Source of the DNA: JACVRW01 sp035705985
GTDB taxonomy: Bacteria > Actinomycetota > Thermoleophilia > Solirubrobacterales > Thermoleophilaceae
DNA: 12,760 nt
Assembly: GCA_035705985.1 (NCBI GenBank)
Contig: DASSVP010000118.1
Location: 1 to 12,760 of the forward strand
Direction of reading: 5' to 3'
This document shows, piece by piece, positions 6,005 to 12,398 of the stretch. The notes beneath the pieces were generated by a model that was not told the DNA's origin, did no database searches, and saw nothing but the letters and a program-made list of their open reading frames with translations. Every line of letters begins with the position of its first letter. Position 1 is the stretch's first letter. Both the position numbers and the translations under genes were made by a program.

Positions 6005-6952
6005 GTGAGCGTCTCACCGCCCACCCGCGTGATCCCGGACAACCTGGCCGACCTCATCGGCAACACCCCGATGGTGCGGCTCACCAGGGTGGCGCCGGAC
6101 TGCGGCGCGGAGCTGATCGGCAAGCTCGAGGCCTACAACCCGGCCGGCAGCGTGAAGGACAGGATCGGCGTGGCGATGATCGAGGCAGCGGAGGCGGAGG
6201 GCCTGATCGAGCCCGGGCGGAACACGATCGTGGAGTCGACCTCGGGCAACACCGGGATCGCGCTCGCCTTCGTCTGCGCCGCGAAGGGCTACGACCTCGT
6301 GATCACGATGCCTCAGGGGATGAGCCGCGAGCGCGAGAAGCTGCTGCGGCTGTACGGCGCCGAGGTCGTCTGGGTGGAGTCGATGGGCGGCATGAACGAG
6401 GCGGTGGCGGAGGCGCGCCGGATCTGCCGCGAGCGCGGCGACTGCCACGTGCCGAACCAGTTCGCCAATCCCGCCAATCCCGAGATCCACCGGCGCACGA
6501 CCGCCGAGGAGATCTGGCGCGACATGGAGGGCAAGATCGACGTGCTGGTGTCCGCGGTGGGCACCGGAGGGACGATCACGGGCTGCGGCGAGCGGCTCAA
6601 GGAGCGTTCTCCGGGGCTGCACGTGGTGGCCGTGGAGCCCGCGTCGTCGCCGGTGCTGTCGGGGGGAGCGCCGGGGCCGCACCGCATCGACGGCATCGGC
6701 CCCGGCTTCGTTCCCGAGGTTCTGAACCGCGACGTGATCGACGAGATCGTCCCGGTGGAGGACGAGGACGCGATCGAGACCGCCCGCCTGTGCGCGCGCC
6801 GTGAGGGCGTGAACGCAGGAATATCGGCGGGCGCCGCGGTGTGGGCCGCGGTGCAGGTCGGCTCGCGGCCTGAGATGCGCGGGAAGCGGATCGTCGCGAT
6901 CCTGCCGGACTCGGCCGACCGCTACATCAGCACCCCGTTCTTCGCGCCATGA
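6005..6952 (+). CDS. cysK: cysteine synthase (O-acetylserine sulfhydrylase)
   Basis: A 315-aa PLP enzyme that makes L-cysteine from O-acetylserine and sulfide, the last step of cysteine synthesis, in the cytoplasm. It begins with LADLIGNTPMVRL (15-27). NPAGSVKDRI carries the PLP-binding lysine K51. STSGNTG (78-84) is the substrate loop that also receives the C-terminal tail of partner proteins. GTGGT (186-190) is the PLP-phosphate loop, followed by IDGIGPGFVP (228-237) and AGISAGAA (271-278) with S274 near the pyridine nitrogen. Length is normal and all key residues are present. CysM or a cystathionine beta-synthase is less likely, given the loop sequences and the partner gene. The GTG at 6005 is chosen from the -10 spacing and because homology begins there; the frame is open upstream to 5825. 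cysE follows with an ATGA overlap. Confidence 0.95.
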   Translation: MSVSPPTRVIPDNLADLIGNTPMVRLTRVAPDCGAELIGKLEAYNPAGSVKDRIGVAMIEAAEAEGLIEPGRNTIVESTSGNTGIALAFVCAAKGYDLVITMPQGMSREREKLLRLYGAEVVWVESMGGMNEAVAEARRICRERGDCHVPNQFANPANPEIHRRTTAEEIWRDMEGKIDVLVSAVGTGGTITGCGERLKERSPGLHVVAVEPASSPVLSGGAPGPHRIDGIGPGFVPEVLNRDVIDEIVPVEDEDAIETARLCARREGVNAGISAGAAVWAAVQVGSRPEMRGKRIVAILPDSADRYISTPFFAP

Positions 6953-7674
6953 CCGCCCTGGCCCGAGTAGCGCGCGAAGTTCGCGAGGACCTGGCGGCGG
7001 CGCAGGCGCGCGACCCGGCCGCGCGGAGCGTGAGCCGGCTCGAGATGCTCTTGACCTACTCCGGGGTCCAGGCGCTGCTCGTGCACCGGGTGTCGCATGC
7101 GTTGCATTCCGCGGGTGTTCCTCTGCTGCCCCGGCTCCTCGCGTATCTCACCACGGCGGTGACGGGGGTGGAGATCCATCCGGCTGCGCGGATCGGGCGC
7201 GGCTTGTTCATCGATCACGGGGCCGGCGTGGTGATTGGCGAGACGGCCGAGGTGGGCGACGACGTGACGCTCTACCAGGGCGTGACGCTGGGCGGCACCG
7301 GCTTCGCCCGCGGCAAGCGGCATCCCACGGTCGGCGACGAGGTGATGGTGGGCGCCGGCGCCGCGCTGCTGGGGCCGATCGTGATCGGCGACCGCTGCAA
7401 GGTCGGCGCCAACTCCGTGGTGATCCACGACGTCCCTCCGAACTCCACCGTGGTCGGCAACCCCGGCCACCCGGTGCGCGTGGACGGAAGGAAGCCCGAG
7501 GGCCCCGACGCCGACTGGGTCCACCTGCCCGACCCGGTGGCCGACGCGATCTCGGGCCTCGCCAACCGCCTGAACGAGCTGGAGGAGCTGGTGGCCGAGC
7601 AGACCGGCCGCAAGCCCGGCGGCGAGGTGCGCCGCCTGGAGCGCCGCGGCGGGCCGGACAGCGCGGGCGGCTGA
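6949..7674 (+). CDS. cysE: serine O-acetyltransferase
   Basis: A 241-aa enzyme that transfers acetyl from acetyl-CoA to serine, giving the O-acetylserine used by CysK. The N-terminal helical part includes SRLEMLLTYSGVQALLVHRVSH. The left-handed beta-helix of hexapeptide repeats starts at GVEIHPAARIG (73-83). Catalytic-type residues are D89-H90 in FIDHG, with LYQGVTLGGTG and GKRHPTVGD (H125) after it. Beyond the hexapeptide repeats there is a 65-residue tail: DWVHLPDPVADAISGL followed by a likely helix with LNELEELVAEQ, then a Gly/Arg-rich end. It ends SAGG, so it lacks the C-terminal Ile that inserts into CysK in the classical cysteine synthase complex. The ATG overlaps the cysK stop by 4 nt, and the two genes are one operon. 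Confidence 0.94.
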   Translation: MTALARVAREVREDLAAAQARDPAARSVSRLEMLLTYSGVQALLVHRVSHALHSAGVPLLPRLLAYLTTAVTGVEIHPAARIGRGLFIDHGAGVVIGETAEVGDDVTLYQGVTLGGTGFARGKRHPTVGDEVMVGAGAALLGPIVIGDRCKVGANSVVIHDVPPNSTVVGNPGHPVRVDGRKPEGPDADWVHLPDPVADAISGLANRLNELEELVAEQTGRKPGGEVRRLERRGGPDSAGG

Positions 7675-7681
7675 GCCGCCC
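7665..7681 (+). terminator. possible hairpin terminator at cysE stop
   Basis: GGGCGGC (7665-7671) pairs with GCCGCCC (7675-7681); the loop is the cysE stop codon TGA itself. The stem is 7 bp, all G/C, and no T-tract follows. It could end the cysK-cysE transcript or simply stabilise its 3' end. Confidence 0.35.
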
Positions 7682-7739
7682 AAGTCGCCGAACCGTCACA
7701 GACAACAGCACCCAGGTGCGCCCGGAGACGCCACGCTCA

Positions 7740-7790
7740 CCCGGTGGCGCAGGATCTTCACGACAGTCATGAAGAAAGTGCGCCACCGGG
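7740..7790. repeat. 51-bp near-perfect palindrome
   Basis: The arms are CCCGGTGGCGCA (7740-7751) and TGCGCCACCGGG (7779-7790), perfect over 12 bp. After a 3-bp mismatch, TCTTCA (7755-7760) pairs with TGAAGA (7770-7775), then GAC (7762-7764) with GTC (7766-7768), around a single central A at 7765. In all 21 of 25 positions pair. The left arm can also pair with upstream CGCCAC (7729-7734), giving a competing hairpin. It lies over the possible GTG 7744 start of the AbiEi/DUF559 gene and contains an out-of-frame ATG (7769). It may be a mobile palindromic (REP-like) repeat, an operator, or a 5'-leader hairpin. Confidence 0.75.
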
Positions 7791-7812
7791 CGATGGGAGG
7801 GCCGATCCGGCC

Positions 7813-8685
7813 GTGGCCGCTCTTGCTGCGAGGCAGTTCGGCGTGGTCACCTACGCCCAGCTACAGGCGTGCGGGCTCGGCCGGGGAGCGATCCACGCCC
7901 GTGTCGAGGCGCGGCGGTTGCAGCGCGTGTGGCGCGGCGTGTACGCCTTCGGGCATCGCCAGCTGCGCCGGGAGGGCCGCCTCCTCGGTGCTGTCTTTGC
8001 GGGCGGGCCGGGTGCTGTGCTGAGTCACCGCTCCGCGGCGCGCCATTGGGGGCTGCTCGCCAGCGCCAGGGAGCGCATCGACGTCACGGTGTCCGGGCAC
8101 ACCGGGCGGCGGAGGCAGCCCGGCATCGACCTCCACTGCGTCCGCCGCCTCCACCCAGACGACGTCACCGCGCACGACGGCATCCCGACGACCTCGGTGC
8201 CTCGGACTCTCGTCGACCTCTGTGAGGTCGTGCCCGACCGCCTGGTCGAGCGGGCGCTCGACCAGGCGTACGCGCTTCGCCTCCTTGCGCCGAACGCGCT
8301 CGAGGATGCACTCGCGCGCTCGAACGGCCGCCGGACCTCGCCGTTGCGGCGCTTGATCGCGGCGGAGCGCCGCGCCGCGGCCTTCACTCGCAGCGAGCTC
8401 GAGGAGCGCTTCCTGGCGCTGGTTCGCAAGGCGGGACTGCCGGAGCCCCAGGTCAATGCCGCGCTGCACGGCTACGAGGTCGATTTCCTCTGGCGCGCAG
8501 CGCGGCGGGTGATCGAGGTCGATGGCCACACGTTCCACTCGACGCCACAGGCGCTGACCCGCGACCGCCGCAAGGACAGCGACTTGGAGCTGGCGGGATT
8601 CCACGTCACCCGCTTCACCGCCCAGCAGGTGCTCCACGAGCCGGACGACATCCTGCGAAGGACGCGCAGGGTCCTCGGTCAGTAG
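7813..8685 (+). CDS. AbiEi-like winged-helix plus DUF559 nuclease-fold protein
   Basis: 290 aa from GTG 7813. The N-terminus (ALAARQFGVVTYAQLQACGLGRGAI, then RVWRGVYAFGH) is the winged-helix domain of the AbiEi antitoxin type, followed by AVLSHRSAARHWGLL and a middle region with TSVPRTLVDL. The C-terminus is a DUF559/VSR-like restriction-endonuclease fold: YEVDFLW, RVIEVDGHTFH, RDRRKDSDLELAGFHVTRFTAQQV, with Asp/Glu positions of a PD-(D/E)xK site. Such proteins occur in many copies in related genomes. Whether this one cuts DNA, regulates, or acts as an antitoxin is unknown; no partner toxin gene is adjacent. Start: GTG 7813 has GGGAGG 12 nt upstream; GTG 7744 would add 23 residues but lies inside the palindrome and has no ribosome site. 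The stop overlaps the convergent queuosine gene by 7 bp. Confidence 0.8.
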   Translation: MAALAARQFGVVTYAQLQACGLGRGAIHARVEARRLQRVWRGVYAFGHRQLRREGRLLGAVFAGGPGAVLSHRSAARHWGLLASARERIDVTVSGHTGRRRQPGIDLHCVRRLHPDDVTAHDGIPTTSVPRTLVDLCEVVPDRLVERALDQAYALRLLAPNALEDALARSNGRRTSPLRRLIAAERRAAAFTRSELEERFLALVRKAGLPEPQVNAALHGYEVDFLWRAARRVIEVDGHTFHSTPQALTRDRRKDSDLELAGFHVTRFTAQQVLHEPDDILRRTRRVLGQ

Positions 8686-9551
8686 AACACCGTCCGCGTG
8701 CGGTGGCGCGGCACCGCCTTGTACCTCCGCGCCTGTCCTCGCGTCCACAACGCAGTGTCGATCAGGCGCGGCGGCATCCCGATCCGCTCCGAGAGCAGCT
8801 CGCACGCGTGCACGGCGCAGCCGCGGATCTCGCGCTCCTCGCGGCAGGGCGGGAGCAGCTCGCCGGCATCGATGCGCGCCGCGAGCGCAGGGTCGTAGCG
8901 CAGCACGCCGTCCACCCTGAGCACGTGCGGGACGAGGTTGTCGGCGAAGATCGTGAGTCGGTCGAGGTCGTCGAAGCGCGCGACGCCGGCGAGCGCCAGG
9001 TCGTTCGGGACGATCTGCGCCCGCTTCCAGAAGCCGGCATCGTCGTAGAACGGCATGCCCGCGGCGAGCATCGAGGCGAGCCGCTCCGCCGACCCATCGG
9101 CCTCGGCCACGAGGTCGAGGGCACGGCGGGCGCCGAGGAAGTGACCCAGGTCGCGCAGCGCCTTCGCGTAGAGCGTCATGAGCTCGTGGCCAGCATCCTG
9201 GTCGAGCACGCCCGACACGTCCTCCGCCCGCAATGCCCGCAGTTCGTCGACCGACCACCCGCCGGAGGCCCGCCAGAAGTCGGTCAGCGCGGACGCCACC
9301 GTGAAGTAGCCCGACAAGCCGGGCCGCTTCCTGAGGGTCGGAAACCAGCCGGACCCGAAGTTGACCGAGTCGAGGACGAGCAGGTAGTGGGCGACCTGCT
9401 CGGGCGCGCCCTCGAGATAGTGCCGCTCCGCGTCCAGCCCCGGTGGCGGCCCGGGATCGAGAGCCGTTAGCGCGTCGACGTCGATCGTCACCGAACGGGC
9501 CTGCTCGGCAATCCCGCGCGCGGTCCCGCGCACCTGGTCTGTGAGGGACAC
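8679..9551 (-). CDS. queuosine salvage protein (DUF2419/Qng1 type glycosidase)
   Basis: 290 aa. Members of this family hydrolyse queuosine 5'-phosphate (and the nucleoside) to free queuine, for reuse in tRNA modification. Motifs in order: LDSVNFGSGWFPTLRK (60-75), SGYFTVASAL (80-89), FYDDAGFWKRAQIVPND (168-184), FDDLDRLTIFADNLVPHVLR (193-212) with the acidic residues expected in the active site, REIRGCAVHACELL (240-253), and RGQARRYKAVPRHRTRTVFY at the end. Full length and intact. Start: GTG 9551 begins MSLTDQVRG; upstream frame to 10046 is antisense to the hydrolase and lacks homology. It is divergent from the hydrolase gene with only 18 bp between the starts, and overlaps the AbiEi/DUF559 stop. 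A tRNA-guanine transglycosylase and a queuine importer should exist elsewhere if salvage is complete. Confidence 0.85.
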   Translation of the reverse strand: MSLTDQVRGTARGIAEQARSVTIDVDALTALDPGPPPGLDAERHYLEGAPEQVAHYLLVLDSVNFGSGWFPTLRKRPGLSGYFTVASALTDFWRASGGWSVDELRALRAEDVSGVLDQDAGHELMTLYAKALRDLGHFLGARRALDLVAEADGSAERLASMLAAGMPFYDDAGFWKRAQIVPNDLALAGVARFDDLDRLTIFADNLVPHVLRVDGVLRYDPALAARIDAGELLPPCREEREIRGCAVHACELLSERIGMPPRLIDTALWTRGQARRYKAVPRHRTRTVFY

Positions 9552-9557
9552 GTGGGG

Positions 9558-9564
9558 TAGTGTC
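9558..9564. promoter_or_regulatory. symmetric divergent -10 element
   Basis: The 7-bp string TAGTGTC reads TAGTGT on the plus strand (9558-9563), 6 nt before ATC 9570 of the hydrolase frame, and GACACT on the minus strand (9564-9559), 7 nt before GTG 9551 of the queuosine gene. It is thus one near-symmetric element that could serve both directions, a known way for bidirectional promoters to arise. The minus-strand hexamer lacks the first T and is weaker. Confidence 0.4.
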
Positions 9565-9614
9565 GTCCAATCGCGCTCAGCGCCCTCGCTGCCGCACTGG
9601 TCGGTCTCGCGATC

Positions 9615-10652
9615 GTGCCATCGGTCGCGGGGGCCCAGTCGCGCGCAGACCTGCAGCGGGCGCTCGAGGAGTCGCTCGCCGGTCAGCCCGGCAGTCCGGG
9701 AATGGCTGCCGCCGTGGACCGCGGCAGGTTCCACTGGGCCGGTGCCACCGGCGTGCTCGACCGCGCAGGCGGGTCGCCGCTGCGCCCGGGCGACGGCTAC
9801 CGGATCGCCTCCGTCACGAAGACGTTCACCGCCGCGGCGATCCTGCGGCTCGTCGAGCAGGGCAAGATCCGGCTGGGCGCGAGCATCGAGCGCTATCTGC
9901 CAAGGCCGTACATCAGGATTCTCAGGGGCGACGGCTACTCGACCCGCGCCATCACGGTCGCGATGCTGCTGCGGCACACGGCGGGCCTGTTCGAGTACGG
10001 AAGCTCGCCGGAGTACGGCGCGGCCGTCGCGGGCGACCCCGGCCACCGCTGGTCACGCATCGAACAGGTCCGCTTCGCGATGCGCCATGGCGACCCGGTC
10101 AGCCGCCCCGGCAGGAGCTTCCACTACGCAGACACCGGCTACATCCTGCTCGGGCAGATCATCGAGTCGGTCTCGGGGATGAGGCAGGCCCCGGCCTACC
10201 GGGCCTTGCTCCGGTTCCGCCGCATCGGACTCCGCGCCACGTATTTCGAGAGCCTCGAGCGAAAGCCTCGCGCTGCCGGCCGGCAGGCGCACCAGTACTT
10301 CGGCGACCTCGACACCTTCGGGGTGATCGACCCCTCGCACGACCTCTATGGGGGCGGCGGCCTCGTGAGCACCGCCTCGGAGCTGAATCGGTTCTTCCGG
10401 GCTCTGTTCGCAGGACGCGTCATAGGACGGCGCCTGCTGCGCGTGATGACCGCCGCCCGTCCCGGCGGATACGGCATGGGCCTCTACCGGCTCGGGGGGA
10501 CGTCGGCCGGCACCTGCTTCGGCCACGACGGGTACTGGGGCGCGTTCACGCTCTACTGCCCGCGTCGCGACACCGCGGTATCGGTCACGGTGAACGCCGC
10601 GCCGCCCGTCCCGTCCGCACCGACGGCGTACCGGCTGCTCGACCTGACCTGA
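9615..10652 (+). CDS. exported serine hydrolase, beta-lactamase/D-Ala-D-Ala carboxypeptidase-like
   Basis: 345 aa from the first canonical start, GTG 9615. It has the penicillin-binding-fold motifs of class C-like hydrolases: SVTK (S66-K69, nucleophile and general base), HTAGL (121-125), YADTGY (Y171-A-D173, the YxN-type triad) and GHDGYWGAF (H304-G306, replacing KTG). C301 and C315 flank the last strand and could form a disulfide. The substrate may be peptidoglycan stem peptides or another ester/amide; a true beta-lactamase is not implied. Start anomaly: the same frame continues upstream to a stop at 9558 and encodes a hydrophobic signal peptide (IALSALAAALVGLAIV, then AGAQS), of which GTG 9615 keeps only the end. 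The only candidates upstream are near-cognate codons such as ATC 9570. A small indel is the alternative explanation. Confidence 0.85.
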   Translation: MPSVAGAQSRADLQRALEESLAGQPGSPGMAAAVDRGRFHWAGATGVLDRAGGSPLRPGDGYRIASVTKTFTAAAILRLVEQGKIRLGASIERYLPRPYIRILRGDGYSTRAITVAMLLRHTAGLFEYGSSPEYGAAVAGDPGHRWSRIEQVRFAMRHGDPVSRPGRSFHYADTGYILLGQIIESVSGMRQAPAYRALLRFRRIGLRATYFESLERKPRAAGRQAHQYFGDLDTFGVIDPSHDLYGGGGLVSTASELNRFFRALFAGRVIGRRLLRVMTAARPGGYGMGLYRLGGTSAGTCFGHDGYWGAFTLYCPRRDTAVSVTVNAAPPVPSAPTAYRLLDLT

Positions 10653-10670
10653 ACGCGCAGGTGGCTTTCC

Positions 10671-10676
10671 TACACT
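10671..10676 (+). promoter_or_regulatory. -10 hexamer TACACT for the ABC transporter operon (leaderless)
   Basis: TACACT ends exactly 7 nt before GTG 10684; the spacer GCGCGCG is no ribosome site. A weak -35-like CTGAAC lies 16 nt upstream (10649-10654), overlapping the end of the hydrolase gene. Confidence 0.45.
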
Positions 10677-10683
10677 GCGCGCG

Positions 10684-11520
10684 GTGTCCGCCGCCCTCCG
10701 CTGCGAGTCGCTCGAGAAGTCCTACGGCGCGACCGTCGCGCTCGGAGGCGTCGACATCGAGGTCGCGCCGGGCGAGCTGCTCGGTCTCCTCGGGCCGAAC
10801 GGCGCCGGAAAGTCCACGCTCACGAAGATCGCCTGCGGGCTCGTCCGGCCGAGCGCCGGCACGGCCGAGATCGAGGGCGCCCCCGCGGGGTCGCGGGAGG
10901 CCCGCTCCGCGATCGGCTATCTCGCCGAGCTGTTCCGATTCCCTGGCTGGCTGACGGCCGACGAGCTGCTCGGTCTCCATCAGGAGCTCGTGAGCTCCGC
11001 CGGCGGAGCTCACGAGCGCGGCGAGCTTCTGGAGCTCGTCGGGCTAAGCGACGCACGGCGGCTCCGCGTGTCGGCCATGTCGAAGGGAATGCAGCAGCGC
11101 CTCGGGATCGCGCAGGCCCTCGTTGGCTCGCCGCGCGTCCTGCTGCTCGACGAGCCGACCAGTGCGCTCGACCCCGTCGGCCGGCGCGTGGTCCGGGACC
11201 TTCTTCGCGAGGTGCGCACGCGCGGCATCGCGGTCGCGCTCAGCTCGCATCTTCTCAGCGAGGTTGAGCTCGTGTGCGACCGCGTGGCGATCCTGGTCGG
11301 TGGGCAGATCGTGGCGCAGGGCACCCCCGCCGAGCTCGCGCGCCCCCGCGGTGTCGAGGTGGAGACGGATGACGGCGTTCGCGTGTTCGCGGACGCCACG
11401 CGCGACGACATCCCGGCGATAGTGGCCGGCCTCGTCTCGGGCGGAGGCCAGGTCTACGGCGTGCGGGCGCTCGCATCCACGCTTGAGGACGCCTACCTCG
11501 AGGCGGTGGGAGCGGGATGA
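10684..11520 (+). CDS. ABC transporter ATPase, ABC-2 (CcmA/NatA-like) type
   Basis: 278-aa cytoplasmic ATPase subunit that powers the membrane partner encoded next. Walker A is GPNGAGKST (37-45). The Q-loop region is GYLAELFRFPGWLT, with Glu where many ABC proteins have Gln, as is usual in the CcmA/NatA group. The signature is MSKGMQQRLG (132-141), a common ABC-2 variant of LSGGQ. Walker B is RVLLLDEPTSALDP (151-164) with catalytic E157, and the switch histidine is H189 in SSHLLSEVE. A C-terminal extension of about 60 residues follows the D-loop domain. Intact and probably active. The substrate is unknown. Start GTG 10684 fits the -10. The stop overlaps the permease ATG as ATGA. A perfect 32-bp palindrome lies within codons 101-112. 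Confidence 0.93.
   Translation: MSAALRCESLEKSYGATVALGGVDIEVAPGELLGLLGPNGAGKSTLTKIACGLVRPSAGTAEIEGAPAGSREARSAIGYLAELFRFPGWLTADELLGLHQELVSSAGGAHERGELLELVGLSDARRLRVSAMSKGMQQRLGIAQALVGSPRVLLLDEPTSALDPVGRRVVRDLLREVRTRGIAVALSSHLLSEVELVCDRVAILVGGQIVAQGTPAELARPRGVEVETDDGVRVFADATRDDIPAIVAGLVSGGGQVYGVRALASTLEDAYLEAVGAG
10986..11017. repeat. perfect 32-bp palindrome inside the ABC ATPase gene
   Basis: GCTCGTGAGCTCCGCC (10986-11001) is followed directly by its reverse complement GGCGGAGCTCACGAGC (11002-11017), with no spacer. One more pair (10984/11019) forms after a single mismatch. It encodes the helical stretch LVSSAGGAHE of the ATPase. In RNA it would fold into a very stable hairpin in mid-gene. Confidence 0.85.
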
Positions 11521-12368
11521 GCAGCGCGCTCACGATCGCCCGCTACGCGCTCCGCGAGGCCGTGCGCCGGCGCGTGATCCTCGTCGTGCTCATGCTCACG
11601 CTCTGCTTCCTCGCGCTGTACGCGCTGGGATGCCAGGTGGCGTTCGACCAGATCGAGGCGCCCGGCGGCCCCGACGAGTTCGACGAGCGCGTGCTCGCGG
11701 GCGCCACGCTGCTCGGCCTGTCCATGTTCACGACGCTCTTCCTCGGCGCGGTGCTGGCCGTCTTCCTGACGCTCGGCGCCGTTCGAGGCGACGCCGAGCG
11801 CGGCCTGCTCCAGCCGCTCGTCGTGCGGCCGGTGGGGCGTACGAGCCTCCTCCTCGGACGCTTCGCGGGCGCCGCTGTGGTCTGTGCGGCGTACGTGGCT
11901 CTCATCTACGCGGCCGCGGTCCTGATCACCGGCATCCTCGGGGACTGGTGGCCGGACCGCGTGCTCGGGCCGGGCCTTGGGCTTGTGGCGGCGGTCGTGG
12001 TGATCGCGGCGCTGTCGATCCTCGGCTCGATCTTCCTGTCCTCGACCGCCAACGGGATCGCGGTGTTCATGCTGTTCGGCGCGGGGCTGGCAGCCGGGCT
12101 GCTCGGGCAGATCGGCGAGGCGCTCTCGGTCGAGACGCTCGAGGAGGTCGCCAAGGTCTCGTCGTGGCTGCTGCCCTTCGAGGCGCTCTACCAGGCCGGC
12201 CTTCACGGCCTCACCGCCGACGTCGGCGGGATCACGGGCGTGATCGTGAACCTCGGCCCCTTCGGCGGCGCCCAGGAGGCGGGCGCGAGCTTGTGGCTCT
12301 GGACCGTCGCCTACCTCGTGCTGCTGGGCGTGTGGGCGCGCCACGCGTTCATGCGGCGCGACCTCTAG
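11517..12368 (+). CDS. ABC-2 type permease
   Basis: 283-aa integral membrane subunit for the ATPase encoded just upstream. The N-terminus TIARYALREAVRRRV is the typical cytoplasmic amphipathic start of ABC-2 permeases. About six hydrophobic segments follow, near residues 19-40, 62-90, 118-142, 150-172, 181-200 and 258-276. An external loop at 41-60 holds one Cys and several acidic residues. The short charged turn GDAERGLLQPLVVRPVGRTSLLLGRF between helices 2 and 3 is characteristic of the family. Start: ATG in an ATGA overlap, with GGGAG about 5 nt upstream. The substrate is unknown; ABC-2 pairs export lipids, polymers, antibiotics or, less often, ions. Nothing in the neighbours decides between these. 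Confidence 0.87.
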   Translation: MSSALTIARYALREAVRRRVILVVLMLTLCFLALYALGCQVAFDQIEAPGGPDEFDERVLAGATLLGLSMFTTLFLGAVLAVFLTLGAVRGDAERGLLQPLVVRPVGRTSLLLGRFAGAAVVCAAYVALIYAAAVLITGILGDWWPDRVLGPGLGLVAAVVVIAALSILGSIFLSSTANGIAVFMLFGAGLAAGLLGQIGEALSVETLEEVAKVSSWLLPFEALYQAGLHGLTADVGGITGVIVNLGPFGGAQEAGASLWLWTVAYLVLLGVWARHAFMRRDL

Positions 12369-12385
12369 CCCTCCGTATGCGGCTC

Positions 12386-12391
12386 TATCCT
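12386..12391 (+). promoter_or_regulatory. -10 hexamer TATCCT for the helicase gene (leaderless)
   Basis: TATCCT ends exactly 7 nt before GTG 12399, the same spacing as at 5143, 6005 and 10684. No terminator separates it from the permease stop at 12368, so read-through from the transporter operon is also possible. Confidence 0.5.
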
Positions 12392-12398
12392 CGCTGAG

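Noticed and set aside
9552..10046. Upstream extension of the queuosine-salvage frame to 10046
   Set aside because: It is antisense to the serine hydrolase, and family similarity begins just after GTG 9551.
9560..10954. A 464-aa plus-strand frame across the hydrolase and ABC genes
   Set aside because: It is a shadow frame: Arg/Pro-rich, no motifs, and it spans two genes with clear motifs in another frame.
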